Positions 1-12,060 of a DNA stretch of 64,000 nt are shown here, piece after piece. Each line of letters begins with the position of its first letter. Position 1 is the first letter of the stretch. This stretch comes from Lateolabrax maculatus. Taxonomy: Eukaryota > Chordata > Actinopteri > Acropomatiformes > Lateolabracidae. The stretch is from NCBI GenBank assembly GCA_031216445.1, contig CM062218.1, forward strand, positions 12,873,001 through 12,937,000, written 5' to 3'. The position numbers were made by a program, and so were the translations under genes. The notes under the pieces were generated by a model, which was not told where the DNA came from, ran no database searches, and saw only the letters and a list, made by a program, of their open reading frames with translations.

Positions 1-25
1 TGATGACCCTGATCTAATCACACGG

Positions 26-3000
26 TTACACGGGAGACAGTGAGGTCAAGACTGTGTGGGTGGGTGGATGGGTGGTAGCGCTGTGAACACTCAGCTCGTC
101 ATCGTTTTCGGCTGGGTGGTTTTGAGCGGTGGCTGTGGTAGGGTTGTCCTGGGGAGAGGTGAAGTTCTGCTGATGGAGAGAGTGAGATGAAGAAGCTGCT
201 GCCAGGTTGGAGGATGAGTGACTCGCTGTTGTTGGTTGAGCCTGGTCTGTTGAAGGTGGTGAATTTTGAGGTGAATTGGTCTTAATCTGGGATGGAAGCT
301 CAGTTTGGGCTGGGGGGGCACCGAGCCGATTGAGTTGGCTGGTTGGACCGCCAGGACCTGGATCCTGTATTTCTGAGCTGTTGGGCTCCCTGCTGGGTGA
401 GCCAGAGTCTGTAGAGGTGCACTCTGGTGTCTGTTGACCAGGTGTGAGTAAGTTGAACTGTGGCAACATGGTGTGAGATGTCTCTTTTGATTGTTTGTCC
501 TCATCTTGTCCTCTTCCTGCGTTCTTCTCAGTTTGTCTGCCGAGGTCTTTATGTGTTATTTCTCCTTCGCTGCTGGAGTGTGTTTTGTGTGTCACTGTTT
601 CTACTGCATTGGCCTTAGCCAGTCTCTGGACTCTGTCTGGTTCTGCTCCACTACCTGGTGTGTTCCTCTGAGCTTTGTCTGTGAGCGCCCTCTGCCTGCA
701 AACTGAAGCCATAGCGTTCACCCAGGGATACAGCAAGGTCTGCTCTGCTGTCAGCCTCACTGTGGGATCTGGCTGAAGCAGAGCTCTGACGAGGCCTCTG
801 GCTTCTGCACAAAAACAACAGAATAAGGAACGGATTGTTTATTTGTTTTTGTATGTATAGGCATTTGTGGACGGACACTTTCTTTTTTGTACCTCTCACC
901 TTCTGAGATGGGGTCCCAGTAGGGGGACAGGAAGTGGAGTTGTCCCTCTTTTATTAGCTGGAACAGCTCTTCCTGGTCCCGATCCCTACTGCGAAATGGG
1001 GGGAATCCACACAGCAGGATATAGAGAATAACACCCAGAGCCCATACATCCACGGCAACACCATAACCTGTTGGGTCAAACCAGTTTTTTTTTTTTAATA
1101 AAAAATATTACTCATAATCAGACTGGAAATGTGATAAAAACAATTATTAGGAAGAGTTTTAACCTGTATTTAGTGTTGCAGGGATCTATACAGCAGAAAA
1201 CAGCTCTAACCTGTCTCACAGAGAATCTCTGGGGCTACATATGTGGGTGTGCCACATATGGTGAAGACTGGTTCAGTCACAACCATGGCAAGACCAAAGT
1301 CTCCCAGCTTCAGCCTGCAGATGCCAGCAGCCTCACGCTCTATCTGAGAGAGAACATGAAAAACAAGATACAGACAGACACAGAGTCAGGCTTGGAGGCA
1401 GAGTTGAGACTGTATTTTTAAAATTCAAATGTCTCCAAGTGCACCCACATGCTTCCCCTAGAAACTTGTCTTACTGATACTTTCCTGCCTTTTAGGTTTT
1501 GCAAAATATTGATCTCAGTTTAAATCAAGAGCTATTAATTGAAAATCCAGATTAAGTTAAATTTAATGCATTTTACTGGCATGACAACTTGACAATGTGG
1601 CACAACAGGCCAGATAAGGTATAAAAAAAGGGCAGAGACAGAAGATGAATAAAAGTTGTCTGAATACATCCTGACTGTTGTCACCTTGATGGATAGTCTT
1701 TCTTTAAAGCCTATTTTGGATGTATGACATCATTAAACAATGAAATACATCTGTAATTAATAATTTTGCTTTGTAAATATTAAAGCCACCATGTATAGAA
1801 TTAAAAACTAAAATCTATCATTGACACCCCTTAGTGGCAACATCAAGGAAGATTGTCTAAACTTTTTACAAACAAAAAGCAATAATCCCAATCAAATTCA
1901 CATGTAATTCTCCAATGACACTGATACTCACCAGTAGGTTTTCTGGTTTGAGGTCTCGGTGGACGATACTTTTGCAGTGGATATAATTCAGTGCTTCACT
2001 CACATCTGACACCATCAGTGCTGCCTCTGCCTCCGAAAACTTCCCCCTCTCACTGATGGCCTCAAACAGATCCCCCCCGCTCACCAGCTCCATCACCAGG
2101 TACGAGTGAGTGTGCGTGTGGTGGTGCGCAAACAGCCGCACTATGTGAGGGTGACAGAGGCTACCCAGAAGGCTCAGCTCGTTCTGCATCATGTGCTCTC
2201 GACCAATCAGCTTGGAGCGTTCGACAATCTTCACGGCAAGGGTTTGTCCGTTGTCACGACGGCGGCACTCTCGCACCACCGCAAAGTTGCCGTCTCCAAT
2301 CACACGACCAGTTTCATAGCAACGCTCGATATCTGCCAGGGTGACATCACTGCCATCTGAAGGAAGGTCAAAGGTCATCTGTATGTCCTTGTATACTTGA
2401 CCCACATCTGGAAGTGGATTTGAAGTTTTCAGTTGGGCAACACTCTTCTCCTCATCTCTGCTGATTGGCTGAGGAGGTGAAGGGCTGACATGAACGTACA
2501 ATTTCCTCACTTCCTGTTCTGTATAGGAACTTCCCCTTTGCTTCCTCGACACAGGAGGAAGTGGGACCCTCCCTGTTAGTTGACTGGGCCGTTCTGGACC
2601 CTGATGTTTAGCTCTCCTTGCCAAGCAGTTTTCACACAGTGTAGGAGAAGGTATGTCTGCTTCTCTAAGACCTTCCTCATGTTTAAACGGACCAATGACA
2701 GAAGGCTGTGGCTCTCTGACCCCGCCCCTCACACGCAGCCTCTGCAGGTGGTTGGGCAGGTGAGCAGGTTTTCTGCATGAATTCTTTTTATGACACTTCG
2801 GAACGTCTGAGATATAATTTTCAGGCTGGGGCATTACTTTATAGTGAAGCGGCTGCGTAATTGTGTGTGTGTGATGTGTATTTGTGTCCTGGTGTGCCTC
2901 TTGGTTAGTGTGTGTCTCGTTGTTGTTCGTCCCCTCACTGTATCCACTGTCAGCCTTAGCTGCTTTATCTGGTGCCGGACAAAGTCTTTTCTCCCAGGCC

Positions 3001-4877
3001 CGCAGTGCGTCAGCCCGGTAATGGGAATGTTCTGGAAACAGCTCCTCCAGAGCCTCCTGCACACTGCTCAGCTCCGGACGAGCCTTACCCAGCGCCAGGA
3101 AGGCCACCTCGCCTCGGAAGAAATCGCATACACCTTTCACCTATGAAAAAAAGGGAAAAAAGACTGGCAATTTAATACCAGATTTGCCCCACAAAACAGT
3201 TTGATAAGGACTTGACATGTTTTAACAGATTAAATTAGAATTCTTACAAAACTTTAAAATTTTACCCAGTTTTTTGTTGCTGTTGTAATTACCTTATTTT
3301 AAAGCAATCTTGCAAAACTGCACTGTAGAAAAACAAAAGGCCTCTCTTTAAGTAAAGAAAAGTGTTCCAGTGGTGCCCCTAGGTGCCAAACCAGTGACCT
3401 CCAGGTAATCTGATTAGCAGCATCATTGCATGCAGGATGGGAACATGACATTTCTAAATCCTCACTGTGAAAGTGTCAATGTATGTCTTTCTTTCAGCTT
3501 CCTGCGCTGTCCTTTTAATTTATTTGCTGCGCTTAACAGATGGGTGTCGACTGAAGATTAGTGCATTGGATGTGTTAAAACTGGATCACCAACCACATTT
3601 GGAGCAACTGACATGAAGAGGACCTTTACATCTGTCACACTATTACCTAATCTTTTCTCATCATTCCTGATTATTTCAGTCTTGTACTTACATGTTTCAT
3701 ATTCCTAGTACATCACTGCACACCTGTATGTATTGCAGAGGATGCGGGCGTAGTCAATAGGGAACCACCAGTGCATTTTTGTCTCTTTAATGTGACGGTG
3801 GTTGAGCCTCACCTCTCGAGCGTGGGTCGTGTACAGGCGTGTGACTCTGGCTCTGTGCCAGCGGGGAAACCCCAACGCCTCAGAGATATCCAAGAGCAGT
3901 TGCTCAAAGGACACCACACCCCTACGGTTCAACAGGACTGTTACCTTGTAAAACAGAGAGACAACAATTAGAGTTATGTAATTCAGGTAGATCATTTTAT
4001 GGAGTATTAGTAAAATATGTATTAACCATTGATGAATTATCCCTTACCTTGCGTAGTGTGCTTTGACCACAGGGGCGGACGATGGTGACCAGATGAGGCC
4101 TCTCGGCGCTCTCCTCTGCATGGCGGGTGTGGAAGAGAGGAAGGTGAGGAGGAAGAGGAGGAGGAAGAGGAGGGAAGTGGGACCTGTGTACCTGTCCCAT
4201 GGGCTGGGGGTGAACGGGCCATGGCTGAGGTGCCCCACCGGCGCGCTTCGACAAGGGGACCGGAGGAGCTGAAGCAGGGAGCGAGGAGGACATGGTGGAA
4301 GAACAAAGACAGAAAGCGAGAGTTTGAATTGAAAGTGTAAGGCTGACGTCATCGCGCCATTGTTTCTTCAAGACTTGTACACAAAGAAAAACTCCTCAGT
4401 AACAGGACACCAGGTCCTCATCCTGTGTGAGTGTGTGCGCATGTGTGTGTGTGAAAACAAATCCGGCTGATGAGATTTGAGTGTTTTCCATCACATGGAG
4501 TGCAAGGGGCCATTTGAGATTCCTCAAGCACCTTGTCCCACTGGCTGAATAATTTAGGCTTCCTTAAGTCATGCAAACACACACACACACACACACACAA
4601 TCACAAGCACACGCACACAACAAAAGCTTGCCTGACCTGGTTAGGGCTCAGCTGAATCTGCATGATTAATGAAGCATTAGAGACACACACCATCTTTGAC
4701 GTTTCACTTTCTGGCATTGAAGGGAGACACTGAGATGCTATCAGTCCAATCAGTGGGGGTTTGTTTTTTTGTTTTCCTTCCAGATGCAGAACAACAGACA
4801 GAAACACAAGACCCTATACTTCTAACATGACCGGACCCCCCTTTTAACCGGACACCGCTGGCCCCCTGAGAGAGAGA

Positions 4878-4918
<41 letters not shown>

Positions 4919-5071
4919 ACAGACTTACACACTTAACAATAAAAGCTTTTCACAGTGGACACAGAAAAACTCCTTGTCCTTTGGCTTAAACAACTCATAA
5001 AGAGCCAGCTGTGACCAGTCATGAAAGACCGCATCAGCTTTTTCTTGGGGCTCCTGGGAACTTCAAGGGTC

Positions 5072-5110
<39 letters not shown>

Positions 5111-5419
5111 TATAGTAATGACACGTCACGTAAATCATAATATTTTCCATTTTTCACAGTTCAGATGGAGTCAAAATCTTTAAAAAGTCTGTAGTCTAGT
5201 TAGGTTTACATGTGTAGGCTACTACAGACAATTTAGTCATTCCAGTTTTAAGACAGAATATTATTTGTAATAAGGAGTCTGGACTGTAACACTCAGTAAA
5301 GTTTGTTTTAAACATTTTAAGTAATTTCCATTCAATCTGACCATCGACTCACCTGTAATCCTCCATTTAGCGTTACGCGCCGCTTCGCATCCGTACCGGG
5401 CTCTCTGTGAGGGCGTCAT
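26..5419 (-). CDS. dclk3: Doublecortin-like kinase 3 (DCLK3-like), 7 coding exons
   Basis: Exons in transcription order: 5419-5353, 4373-4048, 3944-3813, 3140-1932, 1343-1211, 1067-900, 804-26. All have GT/AG borders and compatible phases, summing to 2814 bp (937 aa plus stop). Residues about 113-200 form one doublecortin domain (VTIVRPCGQSTLRK, then LLNRRGVVSFEQLL), which binds tubulin in this family. A low-complexity linker follows. A CaMK-type Ser/Thr kinase domain spans about 449-707, with the Gly loop GDGNFAVV, Lys479 in AVK, HRD at 569-571, DFG at 593-595 and the CGTPTYVAPE activation segment, so it looks catalytically competent. A Ser/Gln/Asn/Pro-rich tail of about 230 aa (708-937) ends the protein and is longer than the human tail. 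One DCX domain plus kinase, and the GRVIGDGNFAVV match, favour DCLK3 over DCLK1/2, which have two DCX domains. The start is uncertain: exon 1 (MTPSQRAR...) reads in frame, but the Met at 4293 (MSSSLPAS...) is an alternative. His/Thr tracts at about 2865-2920 and 2100-2135 are simple-sequence derived. Confidence 0.88.
4573..5108. repeat. Dinucleotide microsatellites in dclk3 intron 1 and exon 2 upstream region
   Basis: Three (CA)n/(GT)n tracts lie inside dclk3 intron 1: about 4573-4600 (CA), 4880-4920 (CA) and 5074-5108 (GT, about 17 units). They generate spurious Cys-Val ORFs. No coding content is supported here. Confidence 0.9.
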
Positions 5420-5640
5420 GGCGGTCCAAAACCACACATGGACTAAAACAACTCACTGACACTTTTGTTTTTATCCACTTGTATCTCTCCAGAGGCTGCT
5501 GCTGTCATATCCTCGGCTGCTAGTTTCCACCAAAGGTAACGGGATGCGGACCTGGTGTAGCGACGGCGGTTGCCATGGATACACGTCAAGTCGGACGGCC
5601 GGAGAGAGCGAGACACCGGAAGCTGAGCGATTCCCCTTTC
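5420..5640 (-). promoter_or_regulatory. Putative dclk3 promoter and 5' UTR with RFX-like X-box
   Basis: GC-richer stretch just upstream of the first dclk3 coding exon, followed to the right by AT-rich sequence. At 5569-5582 it holds GTTGCCATGGATAC, one base from the palindromic RFX X-box, and at about 5617-5623 an ETS-type CCGGAAG. The transcription start was not located. Promoter assignment is inferred from position and composition. Confidence 0.45.
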
Positions 5641-6124
5641 AAAATAAGATCATTTGACTAACTGAACATTGTGCTGGGGGTGGCCTATCTATAGAGTAGC
5701 ATATTTTTTTATATATGATTTCTACTCTACATAAGAGCTCCCGATCCATTGCATTGTATTAATGCAACTTTTGATTAGTATCTTGCACATTGCAATATTC
5801 CTACACTTCATACTGAAACTTTTGCACATCTGGTCAAATCTGTACAGCTGTTTTCCTTTCACATATATATATATTTTTTTACTCTATTTTCTATTTATAA
5901 TAATTTGTTCATATTTAATTGTAAATATCAAATTTTACACTTACTTGTTGACTTGCAGTGCTTGTTTATCTTTCTTATCTTTCTTATATTGCTATTTCGA
6001 TATTTTAAATTCTTTATGTCTAAAACAAAATGCCCCAATATTCCAAGAACAAGTCCTTGTAAGTGAAAACCTACTTTGCAATAAATGTGATTCGGATTCT
6101 AAGTTTAAGTAGGCTTCAATTTTA

Positions 6125-6270
6125 AAGTAGGCTACTCAGCCTATATAGAGAGCTACTTTAGTTGAGTATTTCCATTTTATGCTATTTTGTAAGCTGCTTC
6201 TACTCCACAAGATTTCATAGGGCAATCTTGTACTTTTTACTCAATTTACTTTAGAAGCTCATTAAAAAAG
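6125..6270 (-). repeat. Fragment of a teleost interspersed repeat, reverse orientation
   Basis: The string around 6160-6250 (CTACTTTAGTTGAGTATTTC, a CTTCTACTCCAC-like core, then GTACTTTTTACTC) matches from memory the internal part of a very abundant fish repeat. That repeat begins TGGTGGAAGAAGTATTCAGA and is full of TACTTAAGTA motifs. Here it is inverted relative to the copy starting near 6408. The family assignment is by eye; no Repbase comparison was possible. Confidence 0.5.
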
Positions 6271-6407
6271 CTTATTTCTCTTATCAGTGTACTTCAGGCC
6301 AGTAGATGACCAGAGAAGCTTTCCAAAGAGTTTTTATTCTGAAATTCTAACCGGAATTGTCCTGTTTTACTTTGTGAAGTTTAAAAGAGATGAGAAGACC
6401 AGTTCAG

Positions 6408-7875
6408 GTGAGCACTGGTGGAAGAAGTATTCAGATCCTTTACTTAAGTAAAAGTACTGTTACCACACTGTGAAAACAGCCTATTTCACTGCAAAACCTT
6501 ACTGGATTAATAACATTTCTGCTGAATTAATGTGTATGTTGTATTTGACTGCTGTGGATGTTTATGGTTGAGCTAATCAGAATCAGCTTTACCGGCCATG
6601 TATGCATACACATACAAGGAATTTGACTCCAGTTTTTCCGTTGCTCTAAACTTATACACAGAGATATAGACAAATAAACAAAAAACAAGGACAACAAAGG
6701 TGAGCATAAACATTTAACTGCTATGTACCAATATAAAAATAAATATATATACAAAGTATATATATGAACATAAAACACAACAACAATGACAATGAAGTGG
6801 AGAAATAGTGCAATGATGCAGAGTGCAAAGATAATTGGATAAATATGGAAAGATTGGGAGATTGGAAGAGGATACTTCATGTACATGAGGTAGGTGGAAT
6901 ATAAAATTTAGAATATACAGGTACTGGATTATTGCACAGGATTGATTGTGTCAATGTGTGACCAGAGTGACGGCCTGTGGGAAGAAGCTGTTCTGGTGTC
7001 TGATCATTTTTATCCTTGAGTGCTCAGCAGCACCTACCAGAGGGGAGGAGTTGGAACTGGTTGTGTCCAGGGTGTGATGGGTCTGCAATAATGTTTCCTG
7101 CCCGTTTCCAGACACTGGAGACGTAAAGGTCCTGGATGGAGGGCAGGCTGGCACCAATGATTTGCTTATGGTCCGGCTGGCACAGTGAGCTGGGAGAATT
7201 TGGGGTGAAGGATTTCCGGGATGATAGCGTTGAACGCCAAGCTGTCCACAAACAGAACCCTTGCATATGTCCCTGAGTCGCGGTGTTGCAGCATGTAGTG
7301 TAGTCCCATGTTGACTGAATGATCCACTGACCTACTTTTCCCGGTAGGAAAACTGCAGGGGGTCCAGAAGGGGGCCTGTGATGTACTTCAGGTGGGTCAA
7401 CACCAGTCTCTCAAAGGATTTCATGACCACAGACGTCAGGGCGACGGGCCTGTAGTCATTTAATCATGTGATGGAGGATTTCTTGGGGACCAGGATGATG
7501 GTGGAGCGTTTGAAGCAGGAGGGGACTTCACACAGCTCCAGTGATCAGCTGAAGATCTGCGTGAAGATTGGGGCCAGCTGGTCAGCACAGACTTTCAGAC
7601 AAGGGGGGGACACGCCATCCGGGCCCGGTGCCTTCCTGATCTTCTGTCTGTGAAAGAGCAGATTCACATCCTCTGGTGAGGAGGTGGCAGGGGGTGGAGG
7701 TGGTTGTTTGATGTCAGAGCAGTTGGATGGTGTGAAAGTGGGCTGTTCAAACCTAGAGTAAAACACATTCGGGTCGTCAGCCACTTGGTGAGGTCCTGCA
7801 GGCCTCTCCACACTGACACAAATGTGTACTTAAGTATCCTACAATGGGCTACTTGAGAAAATGTAGTTACATTCA
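6408..7875 (+). repeat. Teleost interspersed repeat split by a LINE insertion
   Basis: The left end (6408-6470) reads TGGTGGAAGAAGTATTCAGA followed by CCTTTACTTAAGTAAAAGTA. The matching right end (about 7818-7870) has TGTACTTAAGTA, then CTACTTGAGAAAATGTAGTT. These are the two ends of one abundant fish element, and the LINE fragment at about 6575-7815 sits between them. The nested arrangement dates the LINE as the younger insertion. Confidence 0.5.
6575..7815 (-). mobile_element. Decayed non-LTR (LINE) retrotransposon, RT and 3' end
   Basis: On the minus strand an open stretch at 7811-7545 carries RKAPGPDGVSP, the start of a reverse-transcriptase domain of the L2/Rex/Jockey-like type. Downstream, in shifted frames, there is LNDYRPVALTSVVMKSFERL (around 7460-7400), the RT palm approach motif. 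The element then continues into non-coding sequence, ending with an AATCAGCTTTACCGGCCATG-like 3' region near 6580-6640 that is common at fish LINE tails. Frameshifts and stops break the reading frame and the 5' half is missing, so it is a dead, 5'-truncated copy. The exact clade is not resolved. Confidence 0.65.
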
Positions 7876-7879
7876 CTGC

Positions 7880-10800
7880 AGGTGAGTGAGAAGAAGCTGC
7901 AGGTAAAATTGTTTTCAGAAAAGCGTTACCATTGCGTTAAAGGCGCAGCTGTAGCTTGACTTGAGGTATAGTTATTGCTGTCTGGTGTCATTTGATCGGT
8001 TTAGATGCATCTGCATCACCTCGGAGAAGATGACAAAGAAAACCAAATTCTCCAGTTTCGCTTGAAGCCTACTGATGCAGCATCTTTGGCAATGGTGAGT
8101 TGTATTTGACTTAAGAGGCTCAAAAACCACAATCCCAAAGTGTATAGTTACACAGAGATGCAATTAGGCAACTGAAGAATGAGCTGCGAGTGAAGGGGTT
8201 AAAACCAGGAGTCCAAATTACCCAAAGCAACCCCAGCCTCCTAATAAGCAACCAAAACGTTTTTTTAAATTTTCTCTCTGCAATTGTATTTTGTCACTTT
8301 TCAAAGTGATTTTAGGCTATAAAGGCTGTTTCAAAGCCATCAAGACACTCCCAGCCATATGCTAAATGCTAAATCAATTGGCATAATTCCATTTAATATT
8401 TTCATTTACTTTCACAATACTTTTGTATAGTTCTTTAACCTAAAAACCTCAATAAGTCAAATTTAGAAAAAAAGCCTGAAGGAGTACCCACAAGGGGTTG
8501 CAGGATACATTTGAGGGGGAAATCAAATCAACAGTAGAGGAAAGGAGAATAAACCCATTTCTGCTACCAAGAATTTCTTCTAATCTTTGCTTTGTTCTTG
8601 TAAATTACTCAGGAAAAAACCTTTTGTTGAACTGGATATTATTGGTGAACATATGCAACAACTGACAAGAGGTCGCAGGTAAACATCGCCTTATTTATTA
8701 GGGGTCACAATTATGGCTTAGGGGTTGAACACTTTAATCACATGTCCTCACCCATCTCTCTCTCTTCCCCTTCATTTCCTGTCACTTCTCTACTTTAAAA
8801 AAGAATAAGCCCCCACAATGTGGCCTATTATTTATGTGGATTTGAAAGTAAACTCTTCCTCAGATGGTTAAAACCTCAAAATTCATACAAACAATAAGGA
8901 CGTGACTTCACTTTCTGTTGAACCTGTTTCTGTGTCCACTAGAGAGTTGGTGAAGTATTAAAAAAATGCATAAATTCTCACACAAAACCTTTTGTATCAC
9001 AATGACTGGAAGAAAGTTATGGTTGAATTCGCACTGACAGAGGGGGGAGAGGAGCTGCCAGTCGGAGAAGCAGTTACCATAGTTCCACTGAAGGAATCCA
9101 ATACTCTGCCACACAGGCAGGCACAAACACACACACACACAGTGTCCAGTTGATCTTTTAATACACTGCCCCCCATGGCTCTGTCTCCAAGGATACTGTT
9201 AATATTGGATCAGGAAGCAACAACTCCTATTCCGGCTTCTTATCCTGTACTCACTACTGAGACCCAACTGTGTTTGTGTATGTGTGCTGTGTCGAATTGA
9301 AAACAAAAGTGCTAAATAAATCCATAATAATCATTTTTTACCCCTGTATTTTAAAGTGTGTTTTCTTCTACACCTTTATTACAGAGTGATAGGCGGCTCA
9401 GAGGAAACTTCTATTTTGATAATATAGTCAGGACCATAAACTTCCAGGCCACCAGGGCACTATATTTTTCATCTTTTTAAGATTGTGGTGAAAACAAGTT
9501 GGGCACCTGGTGGATTCATGTTGATTATGTGAGGTGTTGGGGGTCATTTTGTAATTTTACAACACTTTGGTATCTTATTACATGGTCAGTATTACATGAC
9601 TAAATGATATTCAAATTTATTAGTGCTAGTAATTTTTATGTTGCAGCATTTTGCCCACAACTGCCAAATCAATAAGAGACCTTAGCAAAAGGCAAATAGA
9701 TCACACATACATAGTACACTACCAGTATCTGGCCAGCAGAGGAGGCAAGATAGTGAGAGAGATGAGCTGCACCCAGGCATAGTGATCAAGGAAAGTGGTT
9801 CCCTGGCTAGATAAACATGGGTCACTTTATCTTATGTTATCTATTACATCAAGTACGTTTTTGTTTTGAGATCGCATTGTACAATCCCTTAACGGCATTC
9901 AATGCAATGCAGACTAGCTCAATTAAGTGTCCTTGAATAACTCTATCCCTGTGTTTTTTTCTTCATTTACAACTTATTGCTGGCTTCCCAGAGGATTTAC
10001 AGGACAAATCAAGGAATGCGATCTCATCTGCAGAGATAACACAAAACAATCTCATCTGCAGAGATAACACAAAACATACACAACTCTGTAGTGCATGCCA
10101 ACAACTGCTACCAGAATAAATGGTACCATTTTCCAATAAGTCACCCTTTATAGAGAGGTTTATAAATCATTTACTAATTCTTTATACATCAGTTATATGC
10201 CATTAAAAATAAAGGTTGTAAAGAAAAAAAACTCCTTAAGCATTATGCTTTCTCTGTCTTTTTAGCAAGCTCTTTAAATCATCAGGAAGCCCCTCTGCAT
10301 TGATCTGTTTGACAAATAGCGTGTGGAAAACAGCTGCAGAACATCTGGATAACTTAAAATGAATGGACTTGATGGATTGTTGCAAAAAACAAAAACAAAC
10401 AAACAACCTTTTCTTAGGACGTATTAACATTTAAAACTGCAGTTGTATTGGTTATTAGCCATGAACCATTATTAAAGCAATTCATTACTGCTTATAAAGT
10501 GTGCCTTATTAATGGTACCCACTGAATAAATGCATGTTTAAAAGTCTACCATTCATTCTGTATCTGAGTCATGCAGAGTCATCATGTCGTGCTTTCTGCC
10601 CTCTAGTCATGAATTTAATTTTATATCTTGTTACTCACTCTCCACTGGGACAAGGAAGTGAGCATGAGTGCAGGTTCATGCGGCCAGAGAAGCCGATAGA
10701 GAGGCTGCAGAATGGATGATTGAGAAGGGAGTGGTAATGTCCAGATGTTTATTTAATTGTGTCATTCACACAGTCACACACAGATGCACAGGAAAGCCTT

Positions 10801-11439
10801 AAGAAAGCTGGAAGATAGATCAACATTCCTCAGTTTATGTTATTCCAACTCTTCCTTTAGCTGTTGAACCCTGTTCAGTGTTTTAGGCCTTCCTGCTTTC
10901 TGCTTATGTCAGCTCAGTGTATTCACACACACGCTTAAAGATGCATTTTTGGATAAAGTCGTGTGTCATGGCCAAACACAGGTCCCAGGTTTGCCTGCGC
11001 AGTATAGGGGCTATAATCACGTCTCAGGTCAACAACCTCAACAGCAGTCTAGCCTGAACAATTGATTTTGTTATGTACACAAAGATCTGACAAGTTAAAC
11101 TCAATAGAAACTAAGATTCTGCACAAACAGGATAAAGATGTTGGTCATGCAATACAAATGTTACCATTCATGCGATGGATAGTGCTTATGTAGCAATAGA
11201 ATGCATGGCTTTATCCAGCCGATCAAGCTTTCAACATGTGTTGGAAACCTCCTTGCCTGAGACAGCAAAGAGAAAATCCAATTTCATGTGAGGTATGACC
11301 ACAGTGAGACCCCAGAGCACTATATCATACGGTTGTATAAGAATAATCACACACACTTTGAAACTCACTTACACATACACAGATAGACCGTGAACATATT
11401 ATAGGCCAGAGCTAAATTATTTCGACCTTTCACCTCCTC

Positions 11440-11470
<31 letters not shown>

Positions 11471-11880
11471 TCCCTCCTCTCCTTTTCCATGTGTCTCTCT
11501 CACACCTGTTTATGTCACGTCAGATTTGTTCCGTCACACACACACATGTGGCAGTTTAGACACGCTAATGGACAAGACAGAAGGCAGGCAAATGGAGGAC
11601 AAGGGCAGTGGGACAGAGTGTGTGACATGGTGTGATGTGATGCAACAGCATTTGCTATTGACTTCTTTTCCCCCGATCCTTCCTTTTTAAGAGCAAAAGA
11701 GATCTGTGTGTGTCTGTGTGTGTGTCTGTGTGTGTTTGCTGTGTCAAATTGACATACAGCGTTTTTTTTTTTTTGTTATTACACAACTTCCAGAGATCAT
11801 CAGACCATCCTCAGATGGGAGAATTTCATCAGACAGTGAGACAGAGGACAATAAGTGGACATTTGTGCTTGTGAATGAAT
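7880..11880. other. Intergenic gap with no supported gene
   Basis: AT-rich sequence between dclk3 and fabp3. ORFs here are short, lack plausible splice partners and show no family signature. It contains short CA tracts, a CT-rich tract at about 11438-11475 and a tandem duplication at 10021. I see no convincing coding exon. Confidence 0.6.
10021..10076 (+). repeat. Exact 28-bp tandem duplication
   Basis: The 28-bp unit starting ATCTCATCTGCAGAGATAAC occurs twice in direct succession (10021-10048 and 10049-10076) without a mismatch. It is probably a recent replication-slippage or repair duplication. Confidence 0.95.
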
Positions 11881-11884
11881 GCTG

Positions 11885-12060
11885 CTGTGTATGCGTGTGT
11901 GCTCTAGTACATCTGTATGTTTGTGAGGACTGATTTTAATTTTAGCCCTCGGAAGCGAGGACGTTTGTGGCAACTATGGACGTGTAGGCCTATCCTCATG
12001 TCTTCAGAGGGCTGTTTGAGGGTGACTTGGCTTTAGGGTTAAGTTTAGAATCAGTTTTTG
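11885..12060 (+). repeat. Teleost repeat (GT-rich / GTGAGGACT type), copy 1
   Basis: A GT-rich head passes into TACATCTGTATGTTTGTGAG GACT, then GAGGACGTTTGTGG and CAGAGGGCTGTTTGAGGGTG. The same succession of motifs recurs at 55375-55640 inside pum1 intron 18. Both resemble a fish interspersed repeat that ends next to (GT)n tracts. Confidence 0.5.

Noticed and set aside
2106..2360. Plus-strand ORF opposite dclk3 exon 4
   Set aside because: It is antisense to the conserved kinase domain, and its codons mirror the minus-strand frame. No independent gene signal.
7024..7266. 80-codon minus-strand ORF
   Set aside because: It is part of the frameshifted LINE fragment, not a host gene.
11789..11930. 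Possible exon after TTCCAG (peptide with SSDSETEDNKW)
   Set aside because: No usable splice donor follows, the frame runs into a GT microsatellite and repeat, and no family match came to mind.
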